64,000 nucleotides of DNA from contig CAJKBH010000006.1 in NCBI GenBank assembly GCA_905198125.1, positions 34,207-98,206 of the forward strand, read 5' to 3'. The notes beneath the pieces were generated by a model. It ran no database searches, was not told the origin of the DNA, and saw only the letters and a list, made by a program, of their open reading frames with translations. The stretch is from an uncultured Porphyromonadaceae bacterium. Its GTDB lineage: Bacteria; Bacteroidota; Bacteroidia; Bacteroidales; Muribaculaceae. Shown here in pieces: positions 44,763-53,879 of this stretch. Both the position numbers and the translations under genes were made by a program. Position 1 is the first letter of the stretch. Each line of letters opens with the position of its first letter.

Positions 44763-45335
44763 ATGAGCACACCGAGACTTTATATAATAGCGGGATGTAA
44801 TGGAGCCGGGAAAACCACAGCCTCCATGAGCATTTTGCCGGAAGTGCTCGACTGCCGGGAATTTGTCAATGCCGATGAAATAGCCAAAGGATTATCACCA
44901 TTCAAACCTGAGGAGGTAGCAATCGAAGCCGGTAAACTTATGCTTCAACGCATTGACACTCTGCTTTCCCGACATGTATCATTCGCCATAGAGACGACGC
45001 TGGCGACAAGGAGTTATAAAAACCTTGTAGAAAGGGCTAAAGCCTCCGGATATCAAGTAATCCTGCTGTTCTTCTGGCTCTCATCGCCCGAGATGGCCGA
45101 GATGCGTGTGGCACAGCGCGTGGCATCCGGTGGCCATAACATTCCAAAGGATGTGATTCATCGTCGCTATTGGGCCGGATTGCGAAACCTGTTTGAGATA
45201 TTCGTTCCCATAGTCGACCTTTGGTCTCTTTACGACAACAACACGGAGACGCAACCCATAGTAAAAAACAGCATAGTTGTTGATAACAACAAACTTAATT
45301 CAATCGCAGAATCATGTCAGACCAAGATAAAATAA
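44763..45335 (+). CDS. zeta-toxin-like P-loop kinase
   Basis: 190 residues from the ATG at 44763 (MSTPRLYIIAGCNGAGKTTA); a start at 44703 would lie inside the promoter. Walker A is GCNGAGKTT; FVNADEIAKGLSPF and AIETTLATRSYKNLV match the zeta/ATPase family of Bacteroidetes. Zeta toxins phosphorylate UDP-N-acetylglucosamine and block wall synthesis; related members of this family may act on other small molecules. Its 3' end overlaps a 58-residue ORF by 22 nt, which is a candidate antitoxin. Next to a type I restriction operon. Confidence 0.8.
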   Translation: MSTPRLYIIAGCNGAGKTTASMSILPEVLDCREFVNADEIAKGLSPFKPEEVAIEAGKLMLQRIDTLLSRHVSFAIETTLATRSYKNLVERAKASGYQVILLFFWLSSPEMAEMRVAQRVASGGHNIPKDVIHRRYWAGLRNLFEIFVPIVDLWSLYDNNTETQPIVKNSIVVDNNKLNSIAESCQTKIK

Positions 45336-45490
45336 ATCTTTCCGATAGAATTACAGAAGGAATACGCAAAGCGCAGAGGGAACTTTTCGAGCGGAAGGCC
45401 AAACTGGGCGAGAGCATTGTCATTGCCGACGACAACGGCCGGCCCATAATAGTCAAAGCCGAAGATTATTTAAAACGCACCGGCAAATAA
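45314..45490 (+). CDS. small protein overlapping the zeta-like gene, candidate antitoxin
   Basis: 58 residues in the +2 frame relative to the kinase, starting at an ATG within its last 22 nt. Charged and probably helical at the N-terminus (LSDRITEGIRKAQRELFERK), then ESIVIADDNGRPIIVKAEDY, a compact beta-like ending. Overlap means translational coupling. By position it should be the antitoxin or an accessory of the kinase. Classical epsilon antitoxins precede zeta and differ in sequence, so this would be a different partner type. Confidence 0.7.
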   Translation: MSDQDKINLSDRITEGIRKAQRELFERKAKLGESIVIADDNGRPIIVKAEDYLKRTGK

Positions 45491-45762
45491 TATCCTTACC
45501 GCATCCACAATTGTAGGGACGAACAGAAATTAAACCCCAACTTCCCAATAACAATCGGTTGTGTTTTACGCACACCCGATTGCCATTTCATGGATTTTTA
45601 TTAACTTTGCGTAAACAGCAACTTTAAAATCTGAACATGGCCGATACGGATTAGACCAAAGGCAGCAATGCCTCCAAACGAATCAAATTCTGAAACTCCC
45701 GGGCAGTCGTTGCAAGTTCGGCAATCTTTCGGATTACTGCCACCGGAGTTTAATATTTAGCA
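45491..45762. other. leader region of the restriction operon
   Basis: About 270 bp with the second copy of the duplicated promoter. A short frame starting ATG at 45637 stops after five codons; read through its TAG it would stay open only to about 45752 and may be a decayed coding remnant. Confidence 0.5.
45576..45614 (+). promoter_or_regulatory. promoter of hsd operon (second copy of the 39-bp unit)
   Basis: TTG at 45580-45582, 19 nt spacer, TAACTTTG at 45602-45609; 35 of 39 bases match 44699-44737. The leader to hsdM is about 150 nt. Confidence 0.75.
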
Positions 45763-47331
45763 ATGGCAACGAGTTCACAACAGAAACAGGAACTTTTCAA
45801 AGCGATATGGGCCACAGCCGAGGACTTGCGCAATTCGGTTGATGGTTGGGATTTCAAGAGCTATGTTCTTGGCATCCTGTTCTATCGCTTTATTTCCGAG
45901 AATATAACCAATTACATCAATCAGATGCAGAGAGCGGCAGGTGATGCCGATTTTGATTATGCCGAATTCTCTGATGAGGAAGCCGCCGGAGCAAAGGATG
46001 ACCTTGTGCGTGAAAAAGGATTCTTCATTCTACCCTCTCAGCTGTTCTGCAATGTACGCAAGTATGCCAAGAATGACACCAACCTTAATGTGACGCTTGA
46101 CAACATCTTCAAGGCTATCGAGGCTTCGGCTATAGGAACGGAAAGCGAACCTGACATGAAAGGTCTTTTCGCCGACATCGACGTAAATTCCAACAAACTC
46201 GGAGGAACTGTTGAGAAGCGCAATGAACAGCTTACCAAGATACTGAATAACATCGGCAACATAGACCTCAAAGGTGAGTATGCCGAAAATCAGATTGATA
46301 TTTTCGGTGACGCATACGAGTTCCTTATGACCATGTATGCTTCTAATGCCGGTAAAAGCGGCGGCGAGTTCTTTACACCTCAAGAAGTGAGCGAACTGTT
46401 GGCGCGCATTGTCAGCCATAATCGCGAATATGTCAACAAAGTATATGACCCCGCCTGCGGCTCCGGCTCGCTGTTGCTACAATTCGCCAAGGTGCTTGGC
46501 AAGGAGAACGTGAAGAAGGGCTTCTTCGGTCAGGAACTGAACATAACGACATACAACCTCTGCCGCATAAATATGTTCCTTCATGACATCAATTATGCGC
46601 ATTTCGACATACAAAACGGCGACACCCTTCTTGATCCGCGCCACTGGGATGATGAACCGTTTGACGCCATAGTCAGCAATCCTCCATACTCCACCAAATG
46701 GATTGGAGACGATGATCCTCTGCTCATCAACGACCCCCGTTTTGCCCCTGCCGGTGTGCTTGCACCTAAGAGCAAGAGTGACCTTGCTTTTACCATGCAC
46801 ATGCTTCACTGGCTTTCAACTGAAGGAACTGCTGCTATTGTCGAGTTCCCTGGAGTACTCTATCGTAGCGGCAAGGAACAGAAAATTCGTAAGTACCTCG
46901 TAGACAACAACTATGTTGATACAGTCATTCAGTTGCCACCTAACTTATTCTTTGGAGTGACGATTGCTACATGCATAATAGTTCTCAAGAAGTCAAAGCG
47001 TGAAAACAAGACACTGTTTATTGACGCTTCGAACCTATTTGTGCATGAGGGCAACAAGAACAAACTGTCGCCCGAAAATATAGCGGCTATCGTGGATGAA
47101 TATGCCGACAGAAAGGCCGTTCCGCATTTCTCGGCAATCATTGACAACAAAACAATCGCTGAGAACGGCTACAACCTCTCCGTCAGCAGCTATGTTGAAG
47201 CTGAGGATATACGCCCAAAGACCGATATCAAGGAGCTAAATGCCCGTATAGCACGTATAGTCGAGCATGAAAACCGACTCCGCGCCGAGATAGATGCCAT
47301 TATACGCGAACTTGAAGAAGAAACAGTATGA
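45763..47331 (+). CDS. hsdM: type I restriction-modification system, methyltransferase subunit
   Basis: 522 residues. The N-terminal helical HsdM domain (residues about 8-165) is followed by the SAM-binding domain: GGEFFTPQEVSELLARI, motif I YDPACGSGSLLLQFAKV and catalytic motif IV SNPPYS. The NPPY motif marks an adenine-N6 methylase. It works with HsdS to methylate host sites and with HsdR in the cutting complex. Its stop overlaps the hsdS start by 4 nt (ATGA). Confidence 0.96.
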   Translation: MATSSQQKQELFKAIWATAEDLRNSVDGWDFKSYVLGILFYRFISENITNYINQMQRAAGDADFDYAEFSDEEAAGAKDDLVREKGFFILPSQLFCNVRKYAKNDTNLNVTLDNIFKAIEASAIGTESEPDMKGLFADIDVNSNKLGGTVEKRNEQLTKILNNIGNIDLKGEYAENQIDIFGDAYEFLMTMYASNAGKSGGEFFTPQEVSELLARIVSHNREYVNKVYDPACGSGSLLLQFAKVLGKENVKKGFFGQELNITTYNLCRINMFLHDINYAHFDIQNGDTLLDPRHWDDEPFDAIVSNPPYSTKWIGDDDPLLINDPRFAPAGVLAPKSKSDLAFTMHMLHWLSTEGTAAIVEFPGVLYRSGKEQKIRKYLVDNNYVDTVIQLPPNLFFGVTIATCIIVLKKSKRENKTLFIDASNLFVHEGNKNKLSPENIAAIVDEYADRKAVPHFSAIIDNKTIAENGYNLSVSSYVEAEDIRPKTDIKELNARIARIVEHENRLRAEIDAIIRELEEETV

Positions 47332-48575
47332 GCAAGTTAAAAGAACTTATTGACCGTCTATGTCCTGGCGGTGTGGAATACAAACCTTTAGGAGAGGTTT
47401 GTAATATCCTGCGAGGTAAACGCCTGACAAAGACAGAGATGGTTCATGACGGTATATATCCTGTTTATCATGGAGGACTTGAGCCATTAGGCCATTACGA
47501 TAAATCCAATAGAGAAGCCAATACAGTTATGATAATAAATGTTGGAGCTTCTGCCGGGACTGTGGGGTTCTGCGATAAGCCATTTTGGTCTTCTGATGGT
47601 TGTTTCTGTTTATCACATTCAGAAGATGTACAAAGCAAGTTTGCATATTACTATCTATCTAATAACCAAAAAGATTTTGTGTCAAAAGTAAGACATGCTG
47701 GTATCCCAACTTTAGATGCAAAAGTAATTCGAGATTATGTGATTCCCGTTCCTCCAATAGAGATACAAGAGGAAATTGTAAAAATTCTTGACCGCTTCGC
47801 GGACTATGCAGCGGAGCTGCAAGCGGAGCTGCAAGCGCGTAAGGAACAATACGAATATTATCGTAATCTCTTACTCACCTTCAATCCCTCCGCCTGCGGC
47901 TGCGGGACCGATGGTGAGCAAGAGATAAAGGTAACTACCTGGGGGGGGCATAGTTACGAGATTGCTTGGAAAACTATGGGCGAGATTGGCAAATTCTTTG
48001 GCGGGTTGACTGGCAAATCCAAATCGGATTTCACCAATGGAAACGCACGCTTCATATCATACATGAATGTGTATTCAAATATTGCTCTTAATCAACATAT
48101 CGAAGAATATGTATATATTGGCAGTGACGAGAAACAGAATACCCTCGAATTTGGTGATGCAATTTTTACCGGATCGTCAGAGACTCCGGATGAATGCGGA
48201 ATGTCATCTGTTGTTACTACAGTGCCATCAGAGCCACTCTACTTAAATAGTTTTTGTTTCGGATATCGTTTAGAGAATAAATCTCTATTTGTCCCGGATT
48301 TCCTTAAACATCTTCTTCGTTCTAAATCTGTACGCTCTCAGATTGCCAAAACTGCAAATGGGGTTACACGATTCAACGTGTCTAAAGCTCTTTTTGCAAA
48401 AATTGTCTTACCCATTCCTCCATACGAGTTGCAGGTGAAAATCGCATCTATCCTTGACCGCTTTGAAACTCTTGTCAATGACCTGACACAAGGGCTTCCT
48501 GCTGAAATCGCGGCTGTCAAGGAGCAATATGAATATTATCGCAATAAACTGTTAACTTTCAAGAAAGCATCCTAA
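47328..48575 (+). CDS. hsdS: type I restriction-modification system, specificity subunit, with internal G8 tract
   Basis: 415 residues in two halves. TRD1 spans residues about 10-150 and TRD2 about 212-370. Each half ends with a conserved helix containing KEQYEYYRN and LLTF (about 167-185 and 393-412). HsdS fixes the bipartite DNA target. The codons for Trp205-Gly206-Gly207 contain eight consecutive G residues (47941-47948) exactly between the halves. Gain of one G gives a stop two codons later (GCA TAG), and loss of one gives a stop about 20 codons on; either would leave a single-TRD protein. In this copy the gene is open. Confidence 0.93.
   Translation: MSKLKELIDRLCPGGVEYKPLGEVCNILRGKRLTKTEMVHDGIYPVYHGGLEPLGHYDKSNREANTVMIINVGASAGTVGFCDKPFWSSDGCFCLSHSEDVQSKFAYYYLSNNQKDFVSKVRHAGIPTLDAKVIRDYVIPVPPIEIQEEIVKILDRFADYAAELQAELQARKEQYEYYRNLLLTFNPSACGCGTDGEQEIKVTTWGGHSYEIAWKTMGEIGKFFGGLTGKSKSDFTNGNARFISYMNVYSNIALNQHIEEYVYIGSDEKQNTLEFGDAIFTGSSETPDECGMSSVVTTVPSEPLYLNSFCFGYRLENKSLFVPDFLKHLLRSKSVRSQIAKTANGVTRFNVSKALFAKIVLPIPPYELQVKIASILDRFETLVNDLTQGLPAEIAAVKEQYEYYRNKLLTFKKAS
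47941..47948 (+). repeat. homopolymeric G8 tract in hsdS
   Basis: Eight consecutive G residues in an otherwise AT-rich gene, placed at the junction between the two recognition halves. Such tracts slip during replication, so phase variation is possible. Confidence 0.85.
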
Positions 48576-48581
48576 AACATA

Positions 48582-51500
48582 ATGGCGGAACAATATCAGT
48601 TAGTGTCGGAGAACCCCGAATCGACCGTGGTTGCCGAATTCGAAGCAGGCTATCGTAGTGCCGCACAATACCAGAGTGAGGCAGAGATGGAGGATGACTT
48701 CATCAAGCAACTCACCAGACAGGCTTACGATTATCTCCCAATCAAGACTGAACAAGAGCTGATTGACAATCTCCGAACACAGATTGAGTGCCTGAACTTC
48801 ATCAAATTCTCAGATGATGAATGGAATAAGTTTTTCAGCGAACATCTCGGCAATCCCCAACAGGGAATTGTTGAAAAGACCAAAACCATTCAGGAAGACC
48901 ATATCAAGGCTTGGACTCGGCCTGACGGTTCAAAAGTCAACATCTATCTGATTGACAAAGACAATATTCATAATAACTCACTACAGGTCATCAATCAATA
49001 TGTGCCGGAGGGTGGTGCTTTCGAGAATCGATATGATGTCACCATTCTTGTCAACGGTTTGCCGCTGGTTCATGTTGAGTTGAAGCGTCGTGGTGTCAGC
49101 ATCAAAGACGCATTCAACCAAATCAACCGCTATCAGAGGGATTCATTCTGGGCAGGATGCGGACTATTTGAGTTCGTTCAGATATTCATCATAAGCAATG
49201 GCACACTCACCAAATATTACAGCAATACTACACGTGATGCCGTTGCCAGAAGCAACCAAAGCCCGGGGAAAGGGAAGGGGAAGAAACAGACATCCAATTC
49301 ATTTGAGTTCACTTCCTATTGGGCAAGTAAAGACAACGAGCCGATTCTTGACCTTGTAGACTTTACGCAGACATTCCTCTCAAAGCACACAATCCTCAAT
49401 GTTCTCACCCGCTATTGCATATTCACCTCGGAGAATATGCTTCTTGTGATGCGTCCGTATCAGATAGCCGCTACTGAGGAAATCATCCGCCGTATCAAAA
49501 TCAGTACTAATGCCAAAACATGGGGTAAACGGGAAGGTGGCGGCTATATATGGCACACAACCGGTTCAGGCAAGACCCTTACATCCTTCAAGACTGCCAG
49601 ACTTGCCTCAAAGCTTCCCGACATTGACAAAGTGTTATTTGTAGTTGACCGCAAAGACCTTGACTATCAGACGATGAAAGAGTATGACCGATTTGAGAAA
49701 GGCGCAGCCAACTCAAATGGTTCTACCGCTGTTCTTGCAAAACAGCTTGCACCTGACAGTAATGCCAATATCATCATTACAACTATCCAAAAACTAAGCA
49801 ATTTCATTGCCCATAATCCTCAACATGAAGTTTATAGGCAACACATAGTGCTGATTTTCGATGAGTGTCACCGCTCGCAGTTCGGCGACATGCACAAGGC
49901 AATCGTGAAGAAGTTCAAGAAATATCACATGTTCGGTTTTACCGGCACTCCGATATTTCCTGAAAACTCCGGTTCGATCCGCAATGTAGAGTTCACAACC
50001 ACGGAGGGGGCTTTCGGCGACCAACTTCACATATATACTATAGTAGATGCTATTCGCGATGAGAACGTACTGCCGTTCAAAGTTGACTATATTCGCACCA
50101 TGCGAGAAGAAGACGAGGTACTGGATGAAATGGTCAGCAATATTGACCGTGAACGTGCGCTGATGGCTCCTGAGCGCATTTCGCTAATCACCAAATACAT
50201 ACTTGACCACTTCGCGCAGAAGACACGCCGCGATGCACGCAGCTATTCGTTTAGCCGTCTTGTCAATGTGAAAGAGGTAGCTACCGCCCGTGACCGCAAG
50301 GCCGTGAAAGAGGAAAAACAGAAAACACGGCTAACCGGCTTCAATTCTATATTTGCCGTCGCATCCATTCCATTTGTGAAACTCTATTACACAGAACTAA
50401 AGAAGCAGATGGAACAGTTGCCGCCGGACAAACGGCTGAAAATAGCTACAATATACAGCTATTCGCCCAATGTGAACATAGAGGACGAGATGCCCGAAGA
50501 TACAGAAGGTCTCGACGAGAGCAGCCGGGAGTTCCTTGAAAAGTGCATCAAGGACTATAACGGAATGTTCGGCACAAGCTATGACACAAGTGCCGACAAA
50601 TTCCAAAACTACTACAAAGATTTGTCACTTCGCATGAAAAATCGCGAAATTGACTTGCTCATTGTGGTAAATATGTTCCTCACCGGTTTTGACGCAACCA
50701 CGCTCAATACTCTATGGGTTGATAAAAACCTGCGTATGCACGGTCTTCTGCAGGCGTACTCCCGAACCAACCGCATCCTGAACTCTATAAAAGACCACGG
50801 CAACATCATCTGTTTCCGGAATCTTGAAAAAGCCACTAACGAATGTCTCCAACAATTCGGCAACAAGAATGCGGGAGGACTAATCCTGTTGAAAGCATTC
50901 GATGACTATTATTTCGGCTACGATGAAAACGGAAGGCATTTCCCAGGTTGGAAAGAGCTGATTGATGCGCTTTTGGACAAATTCCCGGTAAATGGGTTCC
51001 CTTTGGTCGGAGAGTCATCCGAAAAGGAATTTATCAAGCTCTTTGGAACTATCCTTCGCGCCCTGAATATACTGCTGACATTCGATGAGTTTGAGGGCAC
51101 AGAGATTATCGACCTTAACGGAGTTTTTCTCGACTACCGTAGTTACTACAACGAATTACACGAAAAATACCGACCCAAAGGAGGTGAACTTTCCAACATT
51201 AACGATGACCTCGTGTTTGAGATGGAACTGATGAAGTCTATCGAAATCAATATCGACTACATTCTTTTCCTTGTCGGTCAGCTTAACGGCGAAGACGGAC
51301 ATGATCGCGAAATAATCATCAAGGCAATAAAGTCGATACAGGCTTCACCAGACCTCCGCAACAAAGAGGTGCTGATACGTCAGTTCATCGAAAGCCATAC
51401 TCCCGACACTGATGTTCATGATCAGTGGGGTGAGTTTGTGCGTCAAAGTCAACGCAAAGAGATAGAAACCATCATCAAAGAAGAAAATCTCAATCGCGAG

Positions 51501-51716
51501 AAAGCTCTTGATTTCATCAAGCAGTCGTTCCGCAATGGAGAAATACGAGAATGCGGCACAGGTATAGCCGATATTCTGCCTCCTATGGGACTGTTTGGTA
51601 ACGCTGGTGCGCGACGAGCCGAAAAAAAGAAAATAGTCATCAAACGTCTCAAAGAATTTTTTGATCGTTTCTTTGATATTTCCGGTGGCAATTTCTTCAG
51701 CTCTGACAATCTCTAA
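48582..51716 (+). CDS. hsdR: type I restriction-modification system, endonuclease/translocase subunit
   Basis: 1044 residues, normal length. The N-terminal nuclease domain has VTILVNGLPLVHVELKRRGV, containing the ELK of the PD-ExK site. The helicase domain has Walker A TTGSGKTLTSF (about residue 325), the DEAD-box variant FDECHRSQFG (about 425) and motif III FTGTPIF. A C-terminal helical domain completes it. With HsdM and HsdS it cuts unmethylated foreign DNA after ATP-driven translocation. The gene is intact and begins 6 nt after hsdS. Confidence 0.96.
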   Translation: MAEQYQLVSENPESTVVAEFEAGYRSAAQYQSEAEMEDDFIKQLTRQAYDYLPIKTEQELIDNLRTQIECLNFIKFSDDEWNKFFSEHLGNPQQGIVEKTKTIQEDHIKAWTRPDGSKVNIYLIDKDNIHNNSLQVINQYVPEGGAFENRYDVTILVNGLPLVHVELKRRGVSIKDAFNQINRYQRDSFWAGCGLFEFVQIFIISNGTLTKYYSNTTRDAVARSNQSPGKGKGKKQTSNSFEFTSYWASKDNEPILDLVDFTQTFLSKHTILNVLTRYCIFTSENMLLVMRPYQIAATEEIIRRIKISTNAKTWGKREGGGYIWHTTGSGKTLTSFKTARLASKLPDIDKVLFVVDRKDLDYQTMKEYDRFEKGAANSNGSTAVLAKQLAPDSNANIIITTIQKLSNFIAHNPQHEVYRQHIVLIFDECHRSQFGDMHKAIVKKFKKYHMFGFTGTPIFPENSGSIRNVEFTTTEGAFGDQLHIYTIVDAIRDENVLPFKVDYIRTMREEDEVLDEMVSNIDRERALMAPERISLITKYILDHFAQKTRRDARSYSFSRLVNVKEVATARDRKAVKEEKQKTRLTGFNSIFAVASIPFVKLYYTELKKQMEQLPPDKRLKIATIYSYSPNVNIEDEMPEDTEGLDESSREFLEKCIKDYNGMFGTSYDTSADKFQNYYKDLSLRMKNREIDLLIVVNMFLTGFDATTLNTLWVDKNLRMHGLLQAYSRTNRILNSIKDHGNIICFRNLEKATNECLQQFGNKNAGGLILLKAFDDYYFGYDENGRHFPGWKELIDALLDKFPVNGFPLVGESSEKEFIKLFGTILRALNILLTFDEFEGTEIIDLNGVFLDYRSYYNELHEKYRPKGGELSNINDDLVFEMELMKSIEINIDYILFLVGQLNGEDGHDREIIIKAIKSIQASPDLRNKEVLIRQFIESHTPDTDVHDQWGEFVRQSQRKEIETIIKEENLNREKALDFIKQSFRNGEIRECGTGIADILPPMGLFGNAGARRAEKKKIVIKRLKEFFDRFFDISGGNFFSSDNL

Positions 51717-51781
51717 TGTAATCAAGAAATAAGCTTATTTACTAATCACGCTGGCTCTATCAAGTTTGCAAACGGTCTTTG

Positions 51782-51906
51782 GTCTAAATGTTAAAAAATA
51801 TTTAAGACACGATTAAAGACCATCCTGAGACGGAGCAATATGGTAATAGTCTGATTATCTTTATTATATACAACAAACTTAAGACGCTTAAGACCAACAT
51901 TTAGAC
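51782..51906. repeat. 11-bp inverted repeat downstream of hsdR
   Basis: GTCTAAATGTT at 51782-51792 is inverted as AACATTTAGAC at 51896-51906, enclosing an AT-rich core with further GGTCT units. It could be a relic of an insertion or the end of the transferred island. Confidence 0.5.
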
Positions 51907-51927
51907 AATACTAATGATAAGAAAGCA

Positions 51928-51962
51928 AGTAGGACTTGTGCATTTCATGCACAAGTCCTACT
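51928..51962. terminator. strong bidirectional hairpin between hsdR and acyl-CoA synthetase
   Basis: A perfect 16-bp stem (AGTAGGACTTGTGCAT with its complement) and a 3-nt loop between convergent genes. Lacks a strong T tract on either side. Confidence 0.75.
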
Positions 51963-51989
51963 GTAATGATGTATGATGAAGCTATGCTG

Positions 51990-53804
51990 TTAGTAGGCGT
52001 ACATGGCTTCGATCTGGGCGGCATAGTTGCGGGCCACGATGGGGCGGCGCACCTTCATGGTGTTGGTCACCTCGCCGTTCATGATCGAGAAGTGGTGCGG
52101 CAGCAGGGTGATGCGCTTGATCTTCTCGTAATCGGCTATGTCTTTCTGATATTCCTGAATCTGACTCATGATGAATTCCACTACCTTGGGATTCTTCACC
52201 AACAGCTCTGTATCTTCGTCCAGGCCTTTGCCTTGCGCCCATTTGCGCAGCTGCGATATGTTGGGCACTACCAAGGCCGTCACGAATTTGCGCTGGTCGC
52301 CTATCACGGCTACCTCGTCGATGTATTTGTTTTCCGCCAGGCGCGATTCCATCATCTGCGGCGCGATATACTTGCCGTTAGATGTCTTGAACAGGTCCTT
52401 AACGCGCTCTGTAAGTACCAAAGCGCCCGATGGGGTGAAGTGTCCGGCGTCGCCGGTGCGGAAATAGCCGTCGGCCGTGAACGCCTGGGCGTTGGCCTCG
52501 GGGTTGTTGTAATATCCGGGCGTCACGGTGCCGCCTTTCACCAGTATCTCGCCGTTGGTGTCTATCTTCACCTTGATGCCGGGCAGCGGTACGCCGACAG
52601 TGCCGATTTCCCAGCCTACGTCGGGGTAGCATGTCACCGTGGCTGTGGTCTCGCTGAGACCGTAACCAATCACGATGTCGATGCCCACGGCGCGCATGAA
52701 CTCAACGATGCGGTCCGATAGCGGCGCTCCGGCAGTCGGAAAGAAATTCGGGTTCGGTATGCCGATGGCGTTCTTCAGTTTCTGGAATATATGACGGTGC
52801 CAGAACTGATACTGTTTCTCGACCAGCCAGGGGGCCTGCTTGCCCATGCGACGGTACTTCAGGTTGCGCGTCTTGCCCACGGCGATAGCGCGGTTCACCA
52901 TCCAGCGCTCGATGGCGTTCATGCCGGCTATCTTCTCCTTGACGGCGGCATATACCTTCTCCCAGAAGCGGGGCACGCAGCACATCACGTTGGGGTGTAC
53001 GGAGTGGATGGTATCCTGTATCACGCGCGGATCGTAGTTCACGGCTATCGGGCATCCCTTGCATATCAGGAAATAGCACCATGCCTTCTCCAGAATATGG
53101 CTCATAGGCAGGAAAGCCATCGACAGGTCCCGGTCCGTAAGCGAGTGCAGCAGTTTCAGGTGCTTGTCGATGCAGGATGCGTAATTCGAATGGGTGATGC
53201 ACACGCCCTTGGGTTCGCCGGTGGTGCCTGAAGTGTATATCAGCGTGGCCATGTCCTCGGGCAGACCGCGTTCCATGCGGGCGGCCACCTCCTTTTCGAT
53301 CTCCTCGCCGGCCTCCATGCCCAGGCGTACGAAATCGTCCCAGAATATGGTGACCGTATCGTCGTCCATCAGTGCCAGACCGTCGTTCTTGAACACCACA
53401 ATCTTCAGAATCTGGTCGGGATGCTTCTTCCAGTAATCGTAGGCCATGGGATACTGGTGCTTGTCGCCCACGAACAGCACCCGGGCGCCTCCGTCGTTGA
53501 CGATGAAATCATATTGAGCCGTTACCGACGAGGCATAGATCGGAATCGAGGCCAGTCGGTTGCGGAACGCACCTAATTCCGTGATAAGGATCTGCGGGGT
53601 ATTGGGCGAGCATATCGCAATCGTGTCTTTCTCCCTCAGGCCCAGGGTCGCCAGAGCCTTGCCGGCCACCTTGACCTGTGCCGCAAACTCGGTCCATGAC
53701 GTCGACAGCCATTCGCCGTCCTTACGCCAACAGAACCGATACGCTTCGCGATCGCCATACTTTCGGGCCTGGCGATCTATTATTTCCACCAGAATATTTT
53801 CCAT
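51990..53804 (-). CDS. long-chain fatty-acid-CoA ligase family protein (AMP-forming)
   Basis: 604 residues from the ATG at 53804 (MENILVEIIDRQARKYGDRE); the 19 residues of the longer frame look non-coding. Motifs: ATP-binding TLIYTSGTTGEPKGVCITHSN split as TLIYTSGTTGEPKG, GYGLSETTATVTC, and the adenylate site YFRTGDAGHF. It activates a fatty acid or similar carboxylate to its CoA thioester. It is 75 nt downstream of the steroid-type dehydrogenase on the same strand, so bile-acid or steroid CoA formation is possible, but Bacteroidales also have this enzyme for ordinary fatty acids. Confidence 0.88.
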   Translation of the reverse strand: MENILVEIIDRQARKYGDREAYRFCWRKDGEWLSTSWTEFAAQVKVAGKALATLGLREKDTIAICSPNTPQILITELGAFRNRLASIPIYASSVTAQYDFIVNDGGARVLFVGDKHQYPMAYDYWKKHPDQILKIVVFKNDGLALMDDDTVTIFWDDFVRLGMEAGEEIEKEVAARMERGLPEDMATLIYTSGTTGEPKGVCITHSNYASCIDKHLKLLHSLTDRDLSMAFLPMSHILEKAWCYFLICKGCPIAVNYDPRVIQDTIHSVHPNVMCCVPRFWEKVYAAVKEKIAGMNAIERWMVNRAIAVGKTRNLKYRRMGKQAPWLVEKQYQFWHRHIFQKLKNAIGIPNPNFFPTAGAPLSDRIVEFMRAVGIDIVIGYGLSETTATVTCYPDVGWEIGTVGVPLPGIKVKIDTNGEILVKGGTVTPGYYNNPEANAQAFTADGYFRTGDAGHFTPSGALVLTERVKDLFKTSNGKYIAPQMMESRLAENKYIDEVAVIGDQRKFVTALVVPNISQLRKWAQGKGLDEDTELLVKNPKVVEFIMSQIQEYQKDIADYEKIKRITLLPHHFSIMNGEVTNTMKVRRPIVARNYAAQIEAMYAY

Positions 53805-53879
53805 AACCTTAATGTCTAACAAACGCACGCGGGCATTTGTTGATTCAATGCCCTGAGGCATTTGCTGTTGATACTGCTC

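Noticed and set aside
45637..45752. Possible small gene before hsdM
   Set aside because: The ATG frame stops after five codons and again later; at most a decayed remnant.
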